From: Planctomyces sp.
Lineage (GTDB): Bacteria > Planctomycetota > Planctomycetia > Planctomycetales > Planctomycetaceae
Reading direction: 5' to 3'
NCBI GenBank assembly: GCA_013822855.1
Contig: PNLE01000010.1
Coordinates: 1-40,240, forward strand
Length of the DNA stretch: 40,240 nucleotides
Positions within the stretch are counted from its first letter, which is position 1, and each line of letters begins with the position of its first letter. The notes under the pieces are model-generated. The model was not told the origin of the DNA. It did not search any database and saw only the letters and a program-made list of their open reading frames with translations. Positions 8,490 through 15,697 of the stretch are shown piece by piece. The position numbers and the translations under genes are program-made.

Positions 8490-9449
8490 ATGGTGTCATC
8501 CTCGGAACGTTCGGTCGCAAGGTTCATTTCCGCTTCTGGTCTCCGGTTCGCAGCCTCCCTGGGCTGTTTGTTGGCTGTGACGGGCTGTTACTCGTCGGAC
8601 TACAGCAACTTCAAATCCTACGGGGAAAGTGAGTCCGTCAAGACCGCTCCCGAAGCGGCTGCCGTGCCGACCATGGCCGAGCTTCCCGACGATGTCACCG
8701 GCGAAAGCTCTACCAGCCCAACGGCTCCCTCCTCTCTGGACAACACATCCGTAGCGGGAAAGTCTCCGGAGGACGCCCAGGCCCTCAACAATCCTGTTGA
8801 ACCCATCGAACCCTCCACAGCGGCCGTGACGCCCGTGAGACCGGAAACCAAAGCCAGCGAACTTCGCAGCGATTTGCTGGCACTTCCCGCAGACTTAGCA
8901 TCGGCGAACAGCGGCTCCGAAGCTGTCTCGGCTGTGGATCAACTCTCCCGAGACGGAGTTGCCACCGCCGGCGGCAACATGGACAAACCCGCCGCATCGC
9001 TGCTGCGGGAAGTCAAGGTGCTCATTCCGGAGAAGCAGTTCTCGGCGGAAGGGAAAGATCACGCCCTTCGTGTCTCCTATGACGATCTCGACCTGCTCAA
9101 AGTCCTCAACATGGATCCGGTCACCGATCAGTGCGTCGAACTGATGCCCGACTGGTTGAAACAACTCAACGGCCAGAAGGTGCGGATCCGGGGCTTCATG
9201 TACCCCACGTTCGAAGCCTCGGGAATCACGGAATTCGTCCTGGCCCGCGACAACCAGATTTGCTGTTTCGGCAGGAATCCCAAGGTCTACGATCTCATCG
9301 GGATCAAGATGGCCCCCGGTAAGACGACCCACTACATCCCCAATCGTCCCTTCGATGTGACGGGGACGTTCGTCATTGAAAAAGCCTCCGCCGAAGGGGA
9401 GATTTTTGGCCTCTATTGGATCCGCGACGCCGTAATCAACGACCGCTGA
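8490..9449 (+). CDS. DUF3299 family lipoprotein
   Basis: A 319-residue protein with a lipoprotein signal peptide ending LLAVTGC (Cys33), so it should be membrane-attached and face outward. Residues about 34-165 are a Ser/Pro/Ala/Glu-rich linker of low complexity. The C-terminal domain (about 170-319) carries KVRIRGFMYPTFEASGITEF (from 230) and QICCFGRNPK (Cys 258-259), matching the DUF3299 domain of the gene at 7147. The unpaired upstream Cys of that paralogue is replaced here (LARDNQICC). The ATG at 8490 was chosen because GGAG lies 9 bases upstream; an in-frame TTG at 8475 is the alternative. A secreted CPFC protein follows 100 bases downstream on the same strand, suggesting one functional group. 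Confidence 0.8.
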   Translation: MVSSSERSVARFISASGLRFAASLGCLLAVTGCYSSDYSNFKSYGESESVKTAPEAAAVPTMAELPDDVTGESSTSPTAPSSLDNTSVAGKSPEDAQALNNPVEPIEPSTAAVTPVRPETKASELRSDLLALPADLASANSGSEAVSAVDQLSRDGVATAGGNMDKPAASLLREVKVLIPEKQFSAEGKDHALRVSYDDLDLLKVLNMDPVTDQCVELMPDWLKQLNGQKVRIRGFMYPTFEASGITEFVLARDNQICCFGRNPKVYDLIGIKMAPGKTTHYIPNRPFDVTGTFVIEKASAEGEIFGLYWIRDAVINDR

Positions 9450-9469
9450 GCGGCACCGCAGGCCCCGTT

Positions 9470-9509
9470 GACTCCCCACTGAAAGCATCGACTCCCCGCT
9501 GAAAACATC
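9470..9509. repeat. Two tandem 20-bp repeats
   Basis: GACTCCCCACTGAAAGCATC (9470-9489) and GACTCCCCGCTGAAAACATC (9490-9509) differ at two positions. They sit between the DUF3299 lipoprotein stop and the CPFC protein start, where a leader for the second gene would be. Confidence 0.7.
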
Positions 9510-9551
9510 TCCGCACCCGCCCGCCTCCCTCCAGTTTGTTGCACAACCATC

Positions 9552-10844
9552 ATGCCTACATCGCCTCGCACCGCCCGAACGACCTTTAAGAATGGATCTG
9601 GCAAGAATGGACTCGGCAGCAGCCCTCGAAGCCGCCTGCGACTCGGCTTGATCGCCGGTGGATTGGCTTTCACCCTGTTGCTGGCGACGACCCCTTCGCT
9701 GGTGGCGTGCCCCTTCTGTTCGGCCCCCAGCAAGACGCTCACCGAGCAGGTGACCGATGCTTCGGCCCTGCTGGAAGTCCATTGGGAATCGGCCAAGGAC
9801 GCCCAGGGAACCGATGTCGGCTCGACGACCTACCGCATCCAGAAGGTCATCAAGCAGGCCAAAGACCAGTTCGCTGTGGATGATCTGATCACCCTGCCGC
9901 GCTACCGTCCCGGCACTAAGACCGAGATGTATCTCCTCTTCGGGAACGCCGCCGGGAACGATCTCGACTGGCAACCCCCGGTGGCCGCCAGCCGCACGCT
10001 GATCGATTACCTGCAGAACGCCCCCAAGCCCGACCGTCCCTCCAGCGAGCGGCTCCCCTACTTCATGGGCTATCTCGAACATGCCGAGACGCCGGTTTCC
10101 GACGACGCCTACGCTGAATTCGCGAACGCCCCCTACGAGGAGATCTCGCCCCTCTCCTCCAAGATGCCTCGCGAGAAGCTGCGGCAATGGCTGGTCGATC
10201 CGAAGGTCTCCGCCAGCCGCATGGGCCTCTATGGCCTGATGATGGGCCTGTCGGGCAACGAGGAAGACCGCGTTCTGATGGAGAAGAAGATCCTCGAGCC
10301 GAACACCGATTTCCGCCTGGGGATCGACGGCGTGATGGGCGGCTATCTGCTGCTTGCCAAAGAGCAGGGCCTGGAAGTTCTCGAAAAACAGAAGCTCGCC
10401 GACAAGCAGGCCCCCTTCAGCGAAACCTACGCCGCCATGCAGGCCCTCCGCTTCATGTGGCAGTACGGCAACGGCGCGATTCCCCACCAGCGGTTGCGCA
10501 AATCGATGGAGATCCTCCTGGAGCGCCCCGAACTGGCCGACTTGGTGATCGCCGATCTGGCCCGCTGGAAGGATTGGGAAATTGTTCCGCTGCTGGCGAC
10601 CAAATTCGACGATCCCGACTTCGGCATTCCGTCGATCAAACGGGCGATCGTCCGCTTCATGATCTACTGCGTCAAAGACGCCCAGGAACTCAAGTCGAAG
10701 CCCCCCGGCGAAACAGGCCTCACCCCCGAGGAACTGGCAATCGTCCAGGAGCGCGCCCAACAGGCCGAAGCATGGCTCAAGAAGCTCGAAGAAACCGACC
10801 CCAACCTGCTGCGCGACGCCAAACGATTCCTGCTGATCAAGTAA
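9552..10844 (+). CDS. Secreted CPFC-motif protein, planctomycete conserved hypothetical
   Basis: A 430-residue protein. After a basic N-terminus comes a hydrophobic segment (LGLIAGGLAFTLLLATT, about 31-47) and then VACPFCSAPSKTLTEQV. The LVAC can be read as a lipobox, but the CPFC pair is itself a conserved-looking CxxC, so lipidation is uncertain. Residues about 60-150 look like a beta-rich domain (ALLEVHWESAKD, TYRIQKVIKQ, EMYLLFGN), reminiscent of secreted NTR/TIMP-like domains; this is a weak inference. The rest (about 170-430) is helical and may form HEAT-like repeats. I recognise the CPFCSAP-type N-terminus as common in planctomycetes but know no function. It follows two DUF3299 genes on the same strand. 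No ribosome-binding site is visible before the ATG. A terminator-like hairpin follows at 10892. Confidence 0.75.
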   Translation: MPTSPRTARTTFKNGSGKNGLGSSPRSRLRLGLIAGGLAFTLLLATTPSLVACPFCSAPSKTLTEQVTDASALLEVHWESAKDAQGTDVGSTTYRIQKVIKQAKDQFAVDDLITLPRYRPGTKTEMYLLFGNAAGNDLDWQPPVAASRTLIDYLQNAPKPDRPSSERLPYFMGYLEHAETPVSDDAYAEFANAPYEEISPLSSKMPREKLRQWLVDPKVSASRMGLYGLMMGLSGNEEDRVLMEKKILEPNTDFRLGIDGVMGGYLLLAKEQGLEVLEKQKLADKQAPFSETYAAMQALRFMWQYGNGAIPHQRLRKSMEILLERPELADLVIADLARWKDWEIVPLLATKFDDPDFGIPSIKRAIVRFMIYCVKDAQELKSKPPGETGLTPEELAIVQERAQQAEAWLKKLEETDPNLLRDAKRFLLIK

Positions 10845-10891
10845 TACGCATTCCCATTGGAAACAGCGTTCTGCGTCCCCTCTGTGTGCCA

Positions 10892-10920
10892 TGCTTGCAG
10901 CTTTGGGCAAGCACGCTTTT
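10892..10920 (+). terminator. Probable terminator after the CPFC gene
   Basis: Arms TGCTTGC (10892-10898) and GCAAGCA (10907-10913) with an 8-base loop, followed by CGCTTTT. It lies between the convergent CPFC gene and PhnZ-like gene. The stem is short and the T run has only four bases. Confidence 0.45.
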
Positions 10921-10974
10921 GAGATTCCCAACGCGCTATTTCAATTTGCGATTCGTATCAAATGGCGATTCGAT

Positions 10975-11565
10975 TCAGGCCGCACTGCCGCGCAAGCACT
11001 GCTCAATAAGCGGCAGGTAGCTTTCCAGGCTGTCGACTTTCAACTCGGGAACCTTGGCCGCCTCGTCGCAACGCCGCAGCAGGATCGCATCTTCGAAGTG
11101 CGGATGCTTCGCGAATTCGGCGGCTTCATCAGCCGTCATCGGCCCCCCCTGGATTGCCAGGCTCTGCACCGACGGCGGACTGAGCTGTGCGAAGTAGCCC
11201 TCCTCGGCGTGCGCCAGATACCGCTTGGCCTGCACATGCAGGCAGGCGGGCTGGGTCACCGCCTCGATGAACCGGGGCTCCATCCACTGATAAGCCAATG
11301 CCTCGTGCAGGTCGTCCACACCGTGATCCGGCGCGTCTTCGGGAAGGTCGTGCAATAGGTGACCGATGTCGTGCAGCAAGGCGGCGACGACGACATGCTC
11401 GGGGGCACCCATCTGGCGGGCGAAATGGGCCGCCTGAAGAGCGTGCTCCCGCTGCGTCACCGCCTCGCCGCCATAGTTCGAATCGCCGTGGGCTGCGAAC
11501 AGCTCGACAATCGCCCGCGTAACATCATCCCGCTGAATGCTCTCCATCCCCGCAGCCACCGTCAT
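10975..11565 (-). CDS. PhnZ-like HD-domain oxygenase (phosphonate catabolism type)
   Basis: A 196-residue protein of the HD superfamily. Metal-binding residues are visible as H41, H65-D66 (LLHDIGH, with H69), H87, H110 and D167 (RRCDEAAKV). Tyr31 and Glu34 in NYGGEAVTQREHALQ match the Tyr/Glu pair near the active site of PhnZ, the mixed-valent di-iron oxygenase that cleaves 2-amino-1-hydroxyethylphosphonate to glycine and phosphate. The block AIQGGPMTADEAAEF is also typical of the phosphonate-associated HD group. The ATG at 11565 has a strong AGAGGAG 8 bases upstream, so the longer frame from 11616 is not used. The partner hydroxylase PhnY and phosphonate transport genes are absent from the window, so the substrate is an inference from family. 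Confidence 0.85.
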   Translation of the reverse strand: MTVAAGMESIQRDDVTRAIVELFAAHGDSNYGGEAVTQREHALQAAHFARQMGAPEHVVVAALLHDIGHLLHDLPEDAPDHGVDDLHEALAYQWMEPRFIEAVTQPACLHVQAKRYLAHAEEGYFAQLSPPSVQSLAIQGGPMTADEAAEFAKHPHFEDAILLRRCDEAAKVPELKVDSLESYLPLIEQCLRGSAA

Positions 11566-11874
11566 TTTCCGTTCTCCTCTAAGTGAGCGACTTGTGCCGA
11601 TTTCGCAGTGGATCATGGGCCTCGCGTCGACAGGGTGTCAACCTTGTTGATGAATTCCTCGGTAGCTGCGAAGTCGCCGGGATTTGTCGCTAGAAACGAG
11701 TTTCCAAGGACTGGAAAAAGCAACTCATTGGTGCTCGCTGATGCGTCCGGCCAGCACCTTGTTGACAGGATCGGACAACCGTATACTCGCGCTCGCAGTC
11801 GATTTTCCCTCAAGTTCAGACCCTCTTCGTTGATGGGATGGAACTGAGGTGTACTTCAAGTGAGGAGCGTGCTC
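11566..11874. other. Divergent intergenic region before gap
   Basis: About 310 bases between the PhnZ-like gene (-) and the GAPDH gene (+). It holds the putative GAPDH promoter near 11759-11787 and the PhnZ ribosome-binding site just left of 11580. No gene is seen. Confidence 0.5.
11759..11787 (+). promoter_or_regulatory. Putative sigma70-like promoter of GAPDH
   Basis: TTGTTG (11759-11764) and TATACT (11782-11787) are separated by 17 bases; a TTGACA overlaps at 11762 but would give a 14-base spacer. The start codon lies about 85 bases downstream. Confidence 0.5.
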
Positions 11875-12897
11875 GTGGCCCCGGTGAAGGTTGGCATTAA
11901 CGGTTTTGGACGTATTGGCCGCGTGGCATTCCGCGCGATGGCAGCTCGCCCGGAAGAGTTCGAGATCGTCGCCATCAACGATCTGGGCAAGCCCGAATCG
12001 CTCGCCATGCTCCTCAAGTATGACAGCGTCCACGGCCGCTTCCCCGGCACCGTCGAAGTCGATGGCGACTTCATCGTCGTCAACGGCAAGAAGGTCAAGG
12101 TTGTCGCCGAGCGCGATCCCCGCCAGTTGCCCTGGAAGGCGATGGGCGTCGAAATCGCCCTCGAATCGACCGGCTTCTTCACCGCCCGTGCGAAGGACGG
12201 CAAGCCCGGCTACGACAGCCACCTCGAAGCCGGCGCCCGCAAGGTGATCCTCTCGGCCCCCGCCAAGGACACGCCCGACCTGACCGTCGTCGTCGGTGTC
12301 AACGACAACCAGCTCACCGCCGAGCACAAGTGCATCTCCAACGCCAGCTGCACCACCAACTGCCTCGCTCCCGTCGCCAAGGTGCTGCACGAGAACTTCG
12401 GCATCGTGAAGGGTCTCATGACGACCTGCCACGCCTACACCAACGACCAGCGCCTGGCCGATCAGCTGCACGACAACCTGCACCGCTCGCGAGCCGCCGC
12501 CGTCAACATCATCCCCACGTCGACAGGTGCCGCGAAGGCCGTCGGTGAAGTGCTGCCGGAACTCAACGGTAAGCTGACCGGCATCTCCCTCCGCGTTCCC
12601 GTCCCTTGCGGCAGCATCACCGACCTCGTCGCCGAACTTGGCAAGGACGTCACGGTCGATGAAGTCAACGCCGCGATCAAGGCCGCCGCCGACGGCCCAC
12701 TCAAGGGCATTCTGCAGTACAACACCGATCCCATCGTCTCCAGCGACGTGATCGGCAACCCCCACAGCTCGATCTTCGATGCCCCGTGGACCATGGTCCT
12801 CCAGAAGCGGATGATCAAGATCCTCAGCTGGTACGATAACGAATTCGGCTACTCCAACCGGACAGCCGACCTCATCGCCAAGGTCGCCAAGCTCTAA
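11875..12897 (+). CDS. gap: Type I glyceraldehyde-3-phosphate dehydrogenase
   Basis: A 340-residue NAD-dependent GAPDH, which interconverts glyceraldehyde-3-phosphate and 1,3-bisphosphoglycerate in glycolysis/gluconeogenesis in the cytoplasm. It opens with the Rossmann motif [17 protein letters not shown] carries the Asp expected for NAD preference. The catalytic Cys159 sits in [10 protein letters not shown], and the C-terminus has [12 protein letters not shown]. Full family length with no lesions. A GTG start at 11875 was chosen because GAGGAG at 11862-11867 lies 7 bases before it; that SD would be inside the longer frame starting at 11860. The antisense frame is also open but only as a compositional shadow. 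A strong inverted repeat follows the stop. Confidence 0.96.
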   Translation: MAPVKVGINGFGRIGRVAFRAMAARPEEFEIVAINDLGKPESLAMLLKYDSVHGRFPGTVEVDGDFIVVNGKKVKVVAERDPRQLPWKAMGVEIALESTGFFTARAKDGKPGYDSHLEAGARKVILSAPAKDTPDLTVVVGVNDNQLTAEHKCISNASCTTNCLAPVAKVLHENFGIVKGLMTTCHAYTNDQRLADQLHDNLHRSRAAAVNIIPTSTGAAKAVGEVLPELNGKLTGISLRVPVPCGSITDLVAELGKDVTVDEVNAAIKAAADGPLKGILQYNTDPIVSSDVIGNPHSSIFDAPWTMVLQKRMIKILSWYDNEFGYSNRTADLIAKVAKL

Positions 12898-12952
12898 GCG
12901 GTTCTTATCGGTGAGGCCGGGTTCACTACCACCTCTTCTGTTGAGAAAACTC

Positions 12953-12990
12953 CCCTTCGCCGGAACTGAAATTTCGGTTCCGGCGAAGGG
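12953..12990. terminator. Strong inverted repeat between gap and rpe
   Basis: Arms CCCTTCGCCGGAAC and GTTCCGGCGAAGGG are perfect; the inner part is nearly palindromic around GAAATTTC. There is no T run on the plus strand, so it may be a processing hairpin, an attenuator or a Rho-type end rather than a classic terminator. On the minus strand it is followed by a weak GTTTTC. Confidence 0.5.
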
Positions 12991-13028
12991 ACTCTCGACA
13001 GGATTTGTTCCTTCCTTTCAGGCTCTGT

Positions 13029-13733
13029 ATGCGCCCGAATCCCTCGCGACTCGACGATTCCTTCGGCAGCCAGATCGCCACGATCGCGCCGTCGATATTG
13101 AAAGTCGATTTCGCCGATCTGGCGGAGGAAGTCCGACGGCTCGAAGCCGCCGACGCCAAGCTTCTGCATTGGGATGTCATGGACGGGAACTTCGTTCCCA
13201 ACCTCTCCTACGGCGCGATGGTGATCTCCAGTCTGCGGAAGCGGACCGAGCTCTTCTTCGACGCCCATCTGATGATCGCCGATCCCGCCAAGTACGTCGA
13301 CGAGTATCTCGCCGCCGGTTGCGATTCGGTGACAATCCACATCGAAGCGGCTCCCGAGCCGGCGGAGATCCTGAAAAGGATCCGCGATGCGGGGGCCCAT
13401 GCCGGTCTGGCGATCAATCCCCACACCCCCTTCTCGCGGATCGAGCCTTGGCTCGACCTGTGCGATCTGGTGCTGGTGATGAGTGTGCAGCCGGGTTTCG
13501 GCGGGCAGAAATTCATGCCCGAAGTTTTGGACAAGGTCACTACAATTCGTGAACGAATCGCTCCGTCGGTGAGGCTCTCCATCGATGGTGGTATCGGTTC
13601 CACGACCATTGCCGCGGCGGCTGCCGCGGGAGCACGCCTGTTTGTTGCAGGTAGTGCGATTTTCGATGCCGGCGACTACGCCGTTGCCATGAGGCAACTG
13701 GAACAGCGGGCATCTTCTCCATCGGAGTCTTGA
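13029..13733 (+). CDS. rpe: Ribulose-phosphate 3-epimerase
   Basis: A 234-residue TIM-barrel enzyme interconverting ribulose-5-phosphate and xylulose-5-phosphate (pentose phosphate pathway). Family marks: IAPSILKVDFADL, the metal-site motif HWDVMDGNFVPN, FDAHLMI, VMSVQPGFGGQKF and SIDGGI, followed by phosphate-binding VAGSAIF. Length is slightly above the usual 220-225 because of an about 16-residue N-terminal extension before the barrel. The ATG at 13029 has no obvious SD; an upstream in-frame TTG at 13005 is less likely. The next gene starts 5 bases after the stop, so the two are probably translated from one transcript. Confidence 0.94.
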   Translation: MRPNPSRLDDSFGSQIATIAPSILKVDFADLAEEVRRLEAADAKLLHWDVMDGNFVPNLSYGAMVISSLRKRTELFFDAHLMIADPAKYVDEYLAAGCDSVTIHIEAAPEPAEILKRIRDAGAHAGLAINPHTPFSRIEPWLDLCDLVLVMSVQPGFGGQKFMPEVLDKVTTIRERIAPSVRLSIDGGIGSTTIAAAAAAGARLFVAGSAIFDAGDYAVAMRQLEQRASSPSES

Positions 13734-13738
13734 GGCAT

Positions 13739-14479
13739 ATGTCTCGCTGTACACACGTTGTTCTGGTTCAACCAGGAGCAACGGAGTTGTGTTCGAATTC
13801 CCGTGTGCTGGGGTCGCTGGATGTCCCCTTGTCGCCTGCGGGTGTCGAACAGGTTCTCAGTACCGTATCGCTGCTGAATGAGTTGGTGATCGACGAACTC
13901 GCCATCGGGGCGATTTGTTCGTCGGATACCGGCCCCGCCCATGAAACCGCCCAGCTGCTGGCGGAAAAGTTCGGTTTGCCGCTGATCTCGACTTCGCAAC
14001 TGGCCAACCAATCCCTCGGCTTGTGGGAAGGTTTGCTGAAGTCGGATATCGAGCGGAAGTATGGTCGCCGCTTCTGTTCGCGGGGAAGCATCCTCGATAT
14101 CGACTCGCCGCCCGAAGGGGAAGACTCGGACGCTGTCCGGGAGCGTGTTGCGGCTGCCCTACGGAAGTCGACTCGTCGTTATCGGGGCCTACTGGTTGTC
14201 GCCGGTGATCCGTTGACGCGGTACATCAAGGAATATCTGCAACCCGCGGAGACGCTGGTGATCGAGCCCCCTTCGGCCACCGATTCGTCGAAGGTCGGGC
14301 AGATTGCTTGCTGTTCCGGCGAGCGGAGTCACTGCCACAGTGAACTTCTGAGTCTGCCCATTTCGCTGCCCGCTCCGAAAATGAACCGGGGCTGGTCGAT
14401 GTTCGGCAACTGGATGGGTTCCTCGGCTTCATCGCAGGTTCCCGTGACGGCCTCGCTGGTCGAGGTTGCCGGTTCCTGA
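13739..14479 (+). CDS. Histidine-phosphatase-fold protein lacking the catalytic residues (pseudoenzyme candidate)
   Basis: A 246-residue protein whose layout follows the phosphoglycerate mutase/histidine phosphatase family: VVLVQPGATE aligns to the LVRHGETE motif, LGSLDVPLSPAGVEQ to the substrate loop, ICSSDTGPAHETAQLL to the SSxxxRAxxTA helix, LGLWEGL to the GxWEG block and LLVVAGDP to the second histidine motif. At each catalytic site the key residue is changed: the RHG is QPG (11-13), the Arg is Pro66, the acid after LR is Asn90 and the second His is Gly156. The fold seems kept while phosphohistidine chemistry should be impossible. The last 60 residues are Ser/Pro-rich. It starts 5 bases after rpe, so it is probably co-expressed. 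The role is unknown; a binding or regulatory function is an inference. Confidence 0.8.
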   Translation: MSRCTHVVLVQPGATELCSNSRVLGSLDVPLSPAGVEQVLSTVSLLNELVIDELAIGAICSSDTGPAHETAQLLAEKFGLPLISTSQLANQSLGLWEGLLKSDIERKYGRRFCSRGSILDIDSPPEGEDSDAVRERVAAALRKSTRRYRGLLVVAGDPLTRYIKEYLQPAETLVIEPPSATDSSKVGQIACCSGERSHCHSELLSLPISLPAPKMNRGWSMFGNWMGSSASSQVPVTASLVEVAGS

Positions 14480-14524
14480 TCGGGTTCGATTTGCTCCCTG
14501 GTTGGCGTCTGGCTCCGGCTACTC

Positions 14525-14553
14525 TCGGCAAACACGGGAGTTTCGGGTAGGAT
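14525..14553 (+). promoter_or_regulatory. Possible promoter upstream of accD
   Basis: TCGGCA (14525-14530) and TAGGAT (14548-14553) with a 17-base spacer. The -35 match is weak (4 of 6). The accD start lies 111 bases downstream. Confidence 0.3.
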
Positions 14554-14664
14554 CGCGATCAGGAAAGCGGGGCGATTGTTGTGGAATCGCTCGTATCGGC
14601 GGGCCGGGGTCATGAAACCCCGGTGGCGACAGTTCAACACTCGAGACAGCGGCGGGGACATCCG

Positions 14665-15516
14665 ATGAGCACTGGGGCACCTTTGGATGCGATCACTTCC
14701 AATGGCCAAATGCGTCCGAAGCGTGGTGTTCCCGACGGCTTGTGGATCCAGTGCGAATCCTGCAAGGCAACCGTCTTCCGCAAGCAGGTCGAGAAGAACT
14801 TCCACCTCTGCCCCGAATGCGACCATCATTTCTACGTGCCGACTGCGGATCGCATCGCCCAATTGCTCGATGAAGACAGCTTCGAAGAGTGGTACGCCGA
14901 GCTGGCCCCGAAGGATGTCCTCGGCTTCGTCGATTCCAAGCCCTATCACGAACGCCTCAAGTCCGAGCAGAAGAAGACGGGCATGCGCGACGCCTGCACC
15001 GTCGGTCGCGGCTACATGCGCGGCCGCCCGCTGGTCTTCGCCACCACCGACTCCGCCTTCATCATGGGTTCGATGGGATCGGTCGTCGGCGAGAAACTGA
15101 CCCGCGCGGTCGAACAGGCCACCGCCCTCAAACTGCCGCTGGTGATCGTCTCCGGTTCGGGTGGTGGTGCCCGTATGCACGAGGGGATCGTCTCCCTGAT
15201 GCAAATGGGCAAGGTTTCCGCCGCACTGGCGCGATATCACGAGGCAGGCGGGCTCTTCATCTCCGTGCTGACGAACCCCACCATGGGGGGCGTGGCCGCC
15301 AGTTTCGCGTCTCTGGGCGACGTGACCATCGCCGAGCCCAAGGCTTTGGTCGGTTTCGCCGGTCCCCGCGTGGTGAAGGCGACCTGCAAGATCGAACTGC
15401 CGGACGACTTCCAGACGAGCGAATTCCTGCTCAAGCACGGCTTCGTCGACCGCATCGTCTCCCGGCCGAACCTCAAGCAGGAACTCGTCCGCATCATCGA
15501 CTATTGCACCAAGTAG
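14665..15516 (+). CDS. accD: Acetyl-CoA carboxylase carboxyltransferase subunit beta
   Basis: A 283-residue AccD, the beta half of the carboxyltransferase that makes malonyl-CoA for fatty acid synthesis, working with AccA. The N-terminal zinc ribbon has four cysteines (C30, C33, C49, C52) with the usual spacing, CESC then CPEC. The carboxyltransferase core shows [27 protein letters not shown] and [15 protein letters not shown]. Full length, with no lesion. The ATG at 14665 was preferred over the frame opening at 14581 because the homology begins here; a GGGG lies about 7 bases upstream. accA and the biotin subunits are not in the window. Upstream rpe and the pseudo-phosphatase lie on the same strand, 185 bases away. 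Confidence 0.95.
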   Translation: MSTGAPLDAITSNGQMRPKRGVPDGLWIQCESCKATVFRKQVEKNFHLCPECDHHFYVPTADRIAQLLDEDSFEEWYAELAPKDVLGFVDSKPYHERLKSEQKKTGMRDACTVGRGYMRGRPLVFATTDSAFIMGSMGSVVGEKLTRAVEQATALKLPLVIVSGSGGGARMHEGIVSLMQMGKVSAALARYHEAGGLFISVLTNPTMGGVAASFASLGDVTIAEPKALVGFAGPRVVKATCKIELPDDFQTSEFLLKHGFVDRIVSRPNLKQELVRIIDYCTK

Positions 15517-15697
15517 CATCCGTGATGACTGTTGCCTGGCTGATATGTGGACTCACTCCTGCCATTGTCGACAGAAAACGTCGCTTCACGCTCTTGCCGG
15601 CGACTCCCGTCTCCCACGACTTGCGTCTCCCCTTTCGCATAGCCATCATTCGATACGAGAAGTCTCTTCACTCGATATCGATCGCGGAGTGCGACGA

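Noticed and set aside
8895-10931. A minus-strand open frame of 678 codons across the DUF3299 and CPFC genes
   Set aside because: It spans two real genes and their gap, and shows no protein-like motif; the plus-strand genes have signal peptides and conserved motifs.
15545-15697. N-terminal extension of the cytochrome c/WD40 protein to an ATG at 15545
   Set aside because: The added residues are Ser/His/Arg-rich, precede a proper signal peptide and lack an SD; the ATG at 15698 has GGAG at the right distance.
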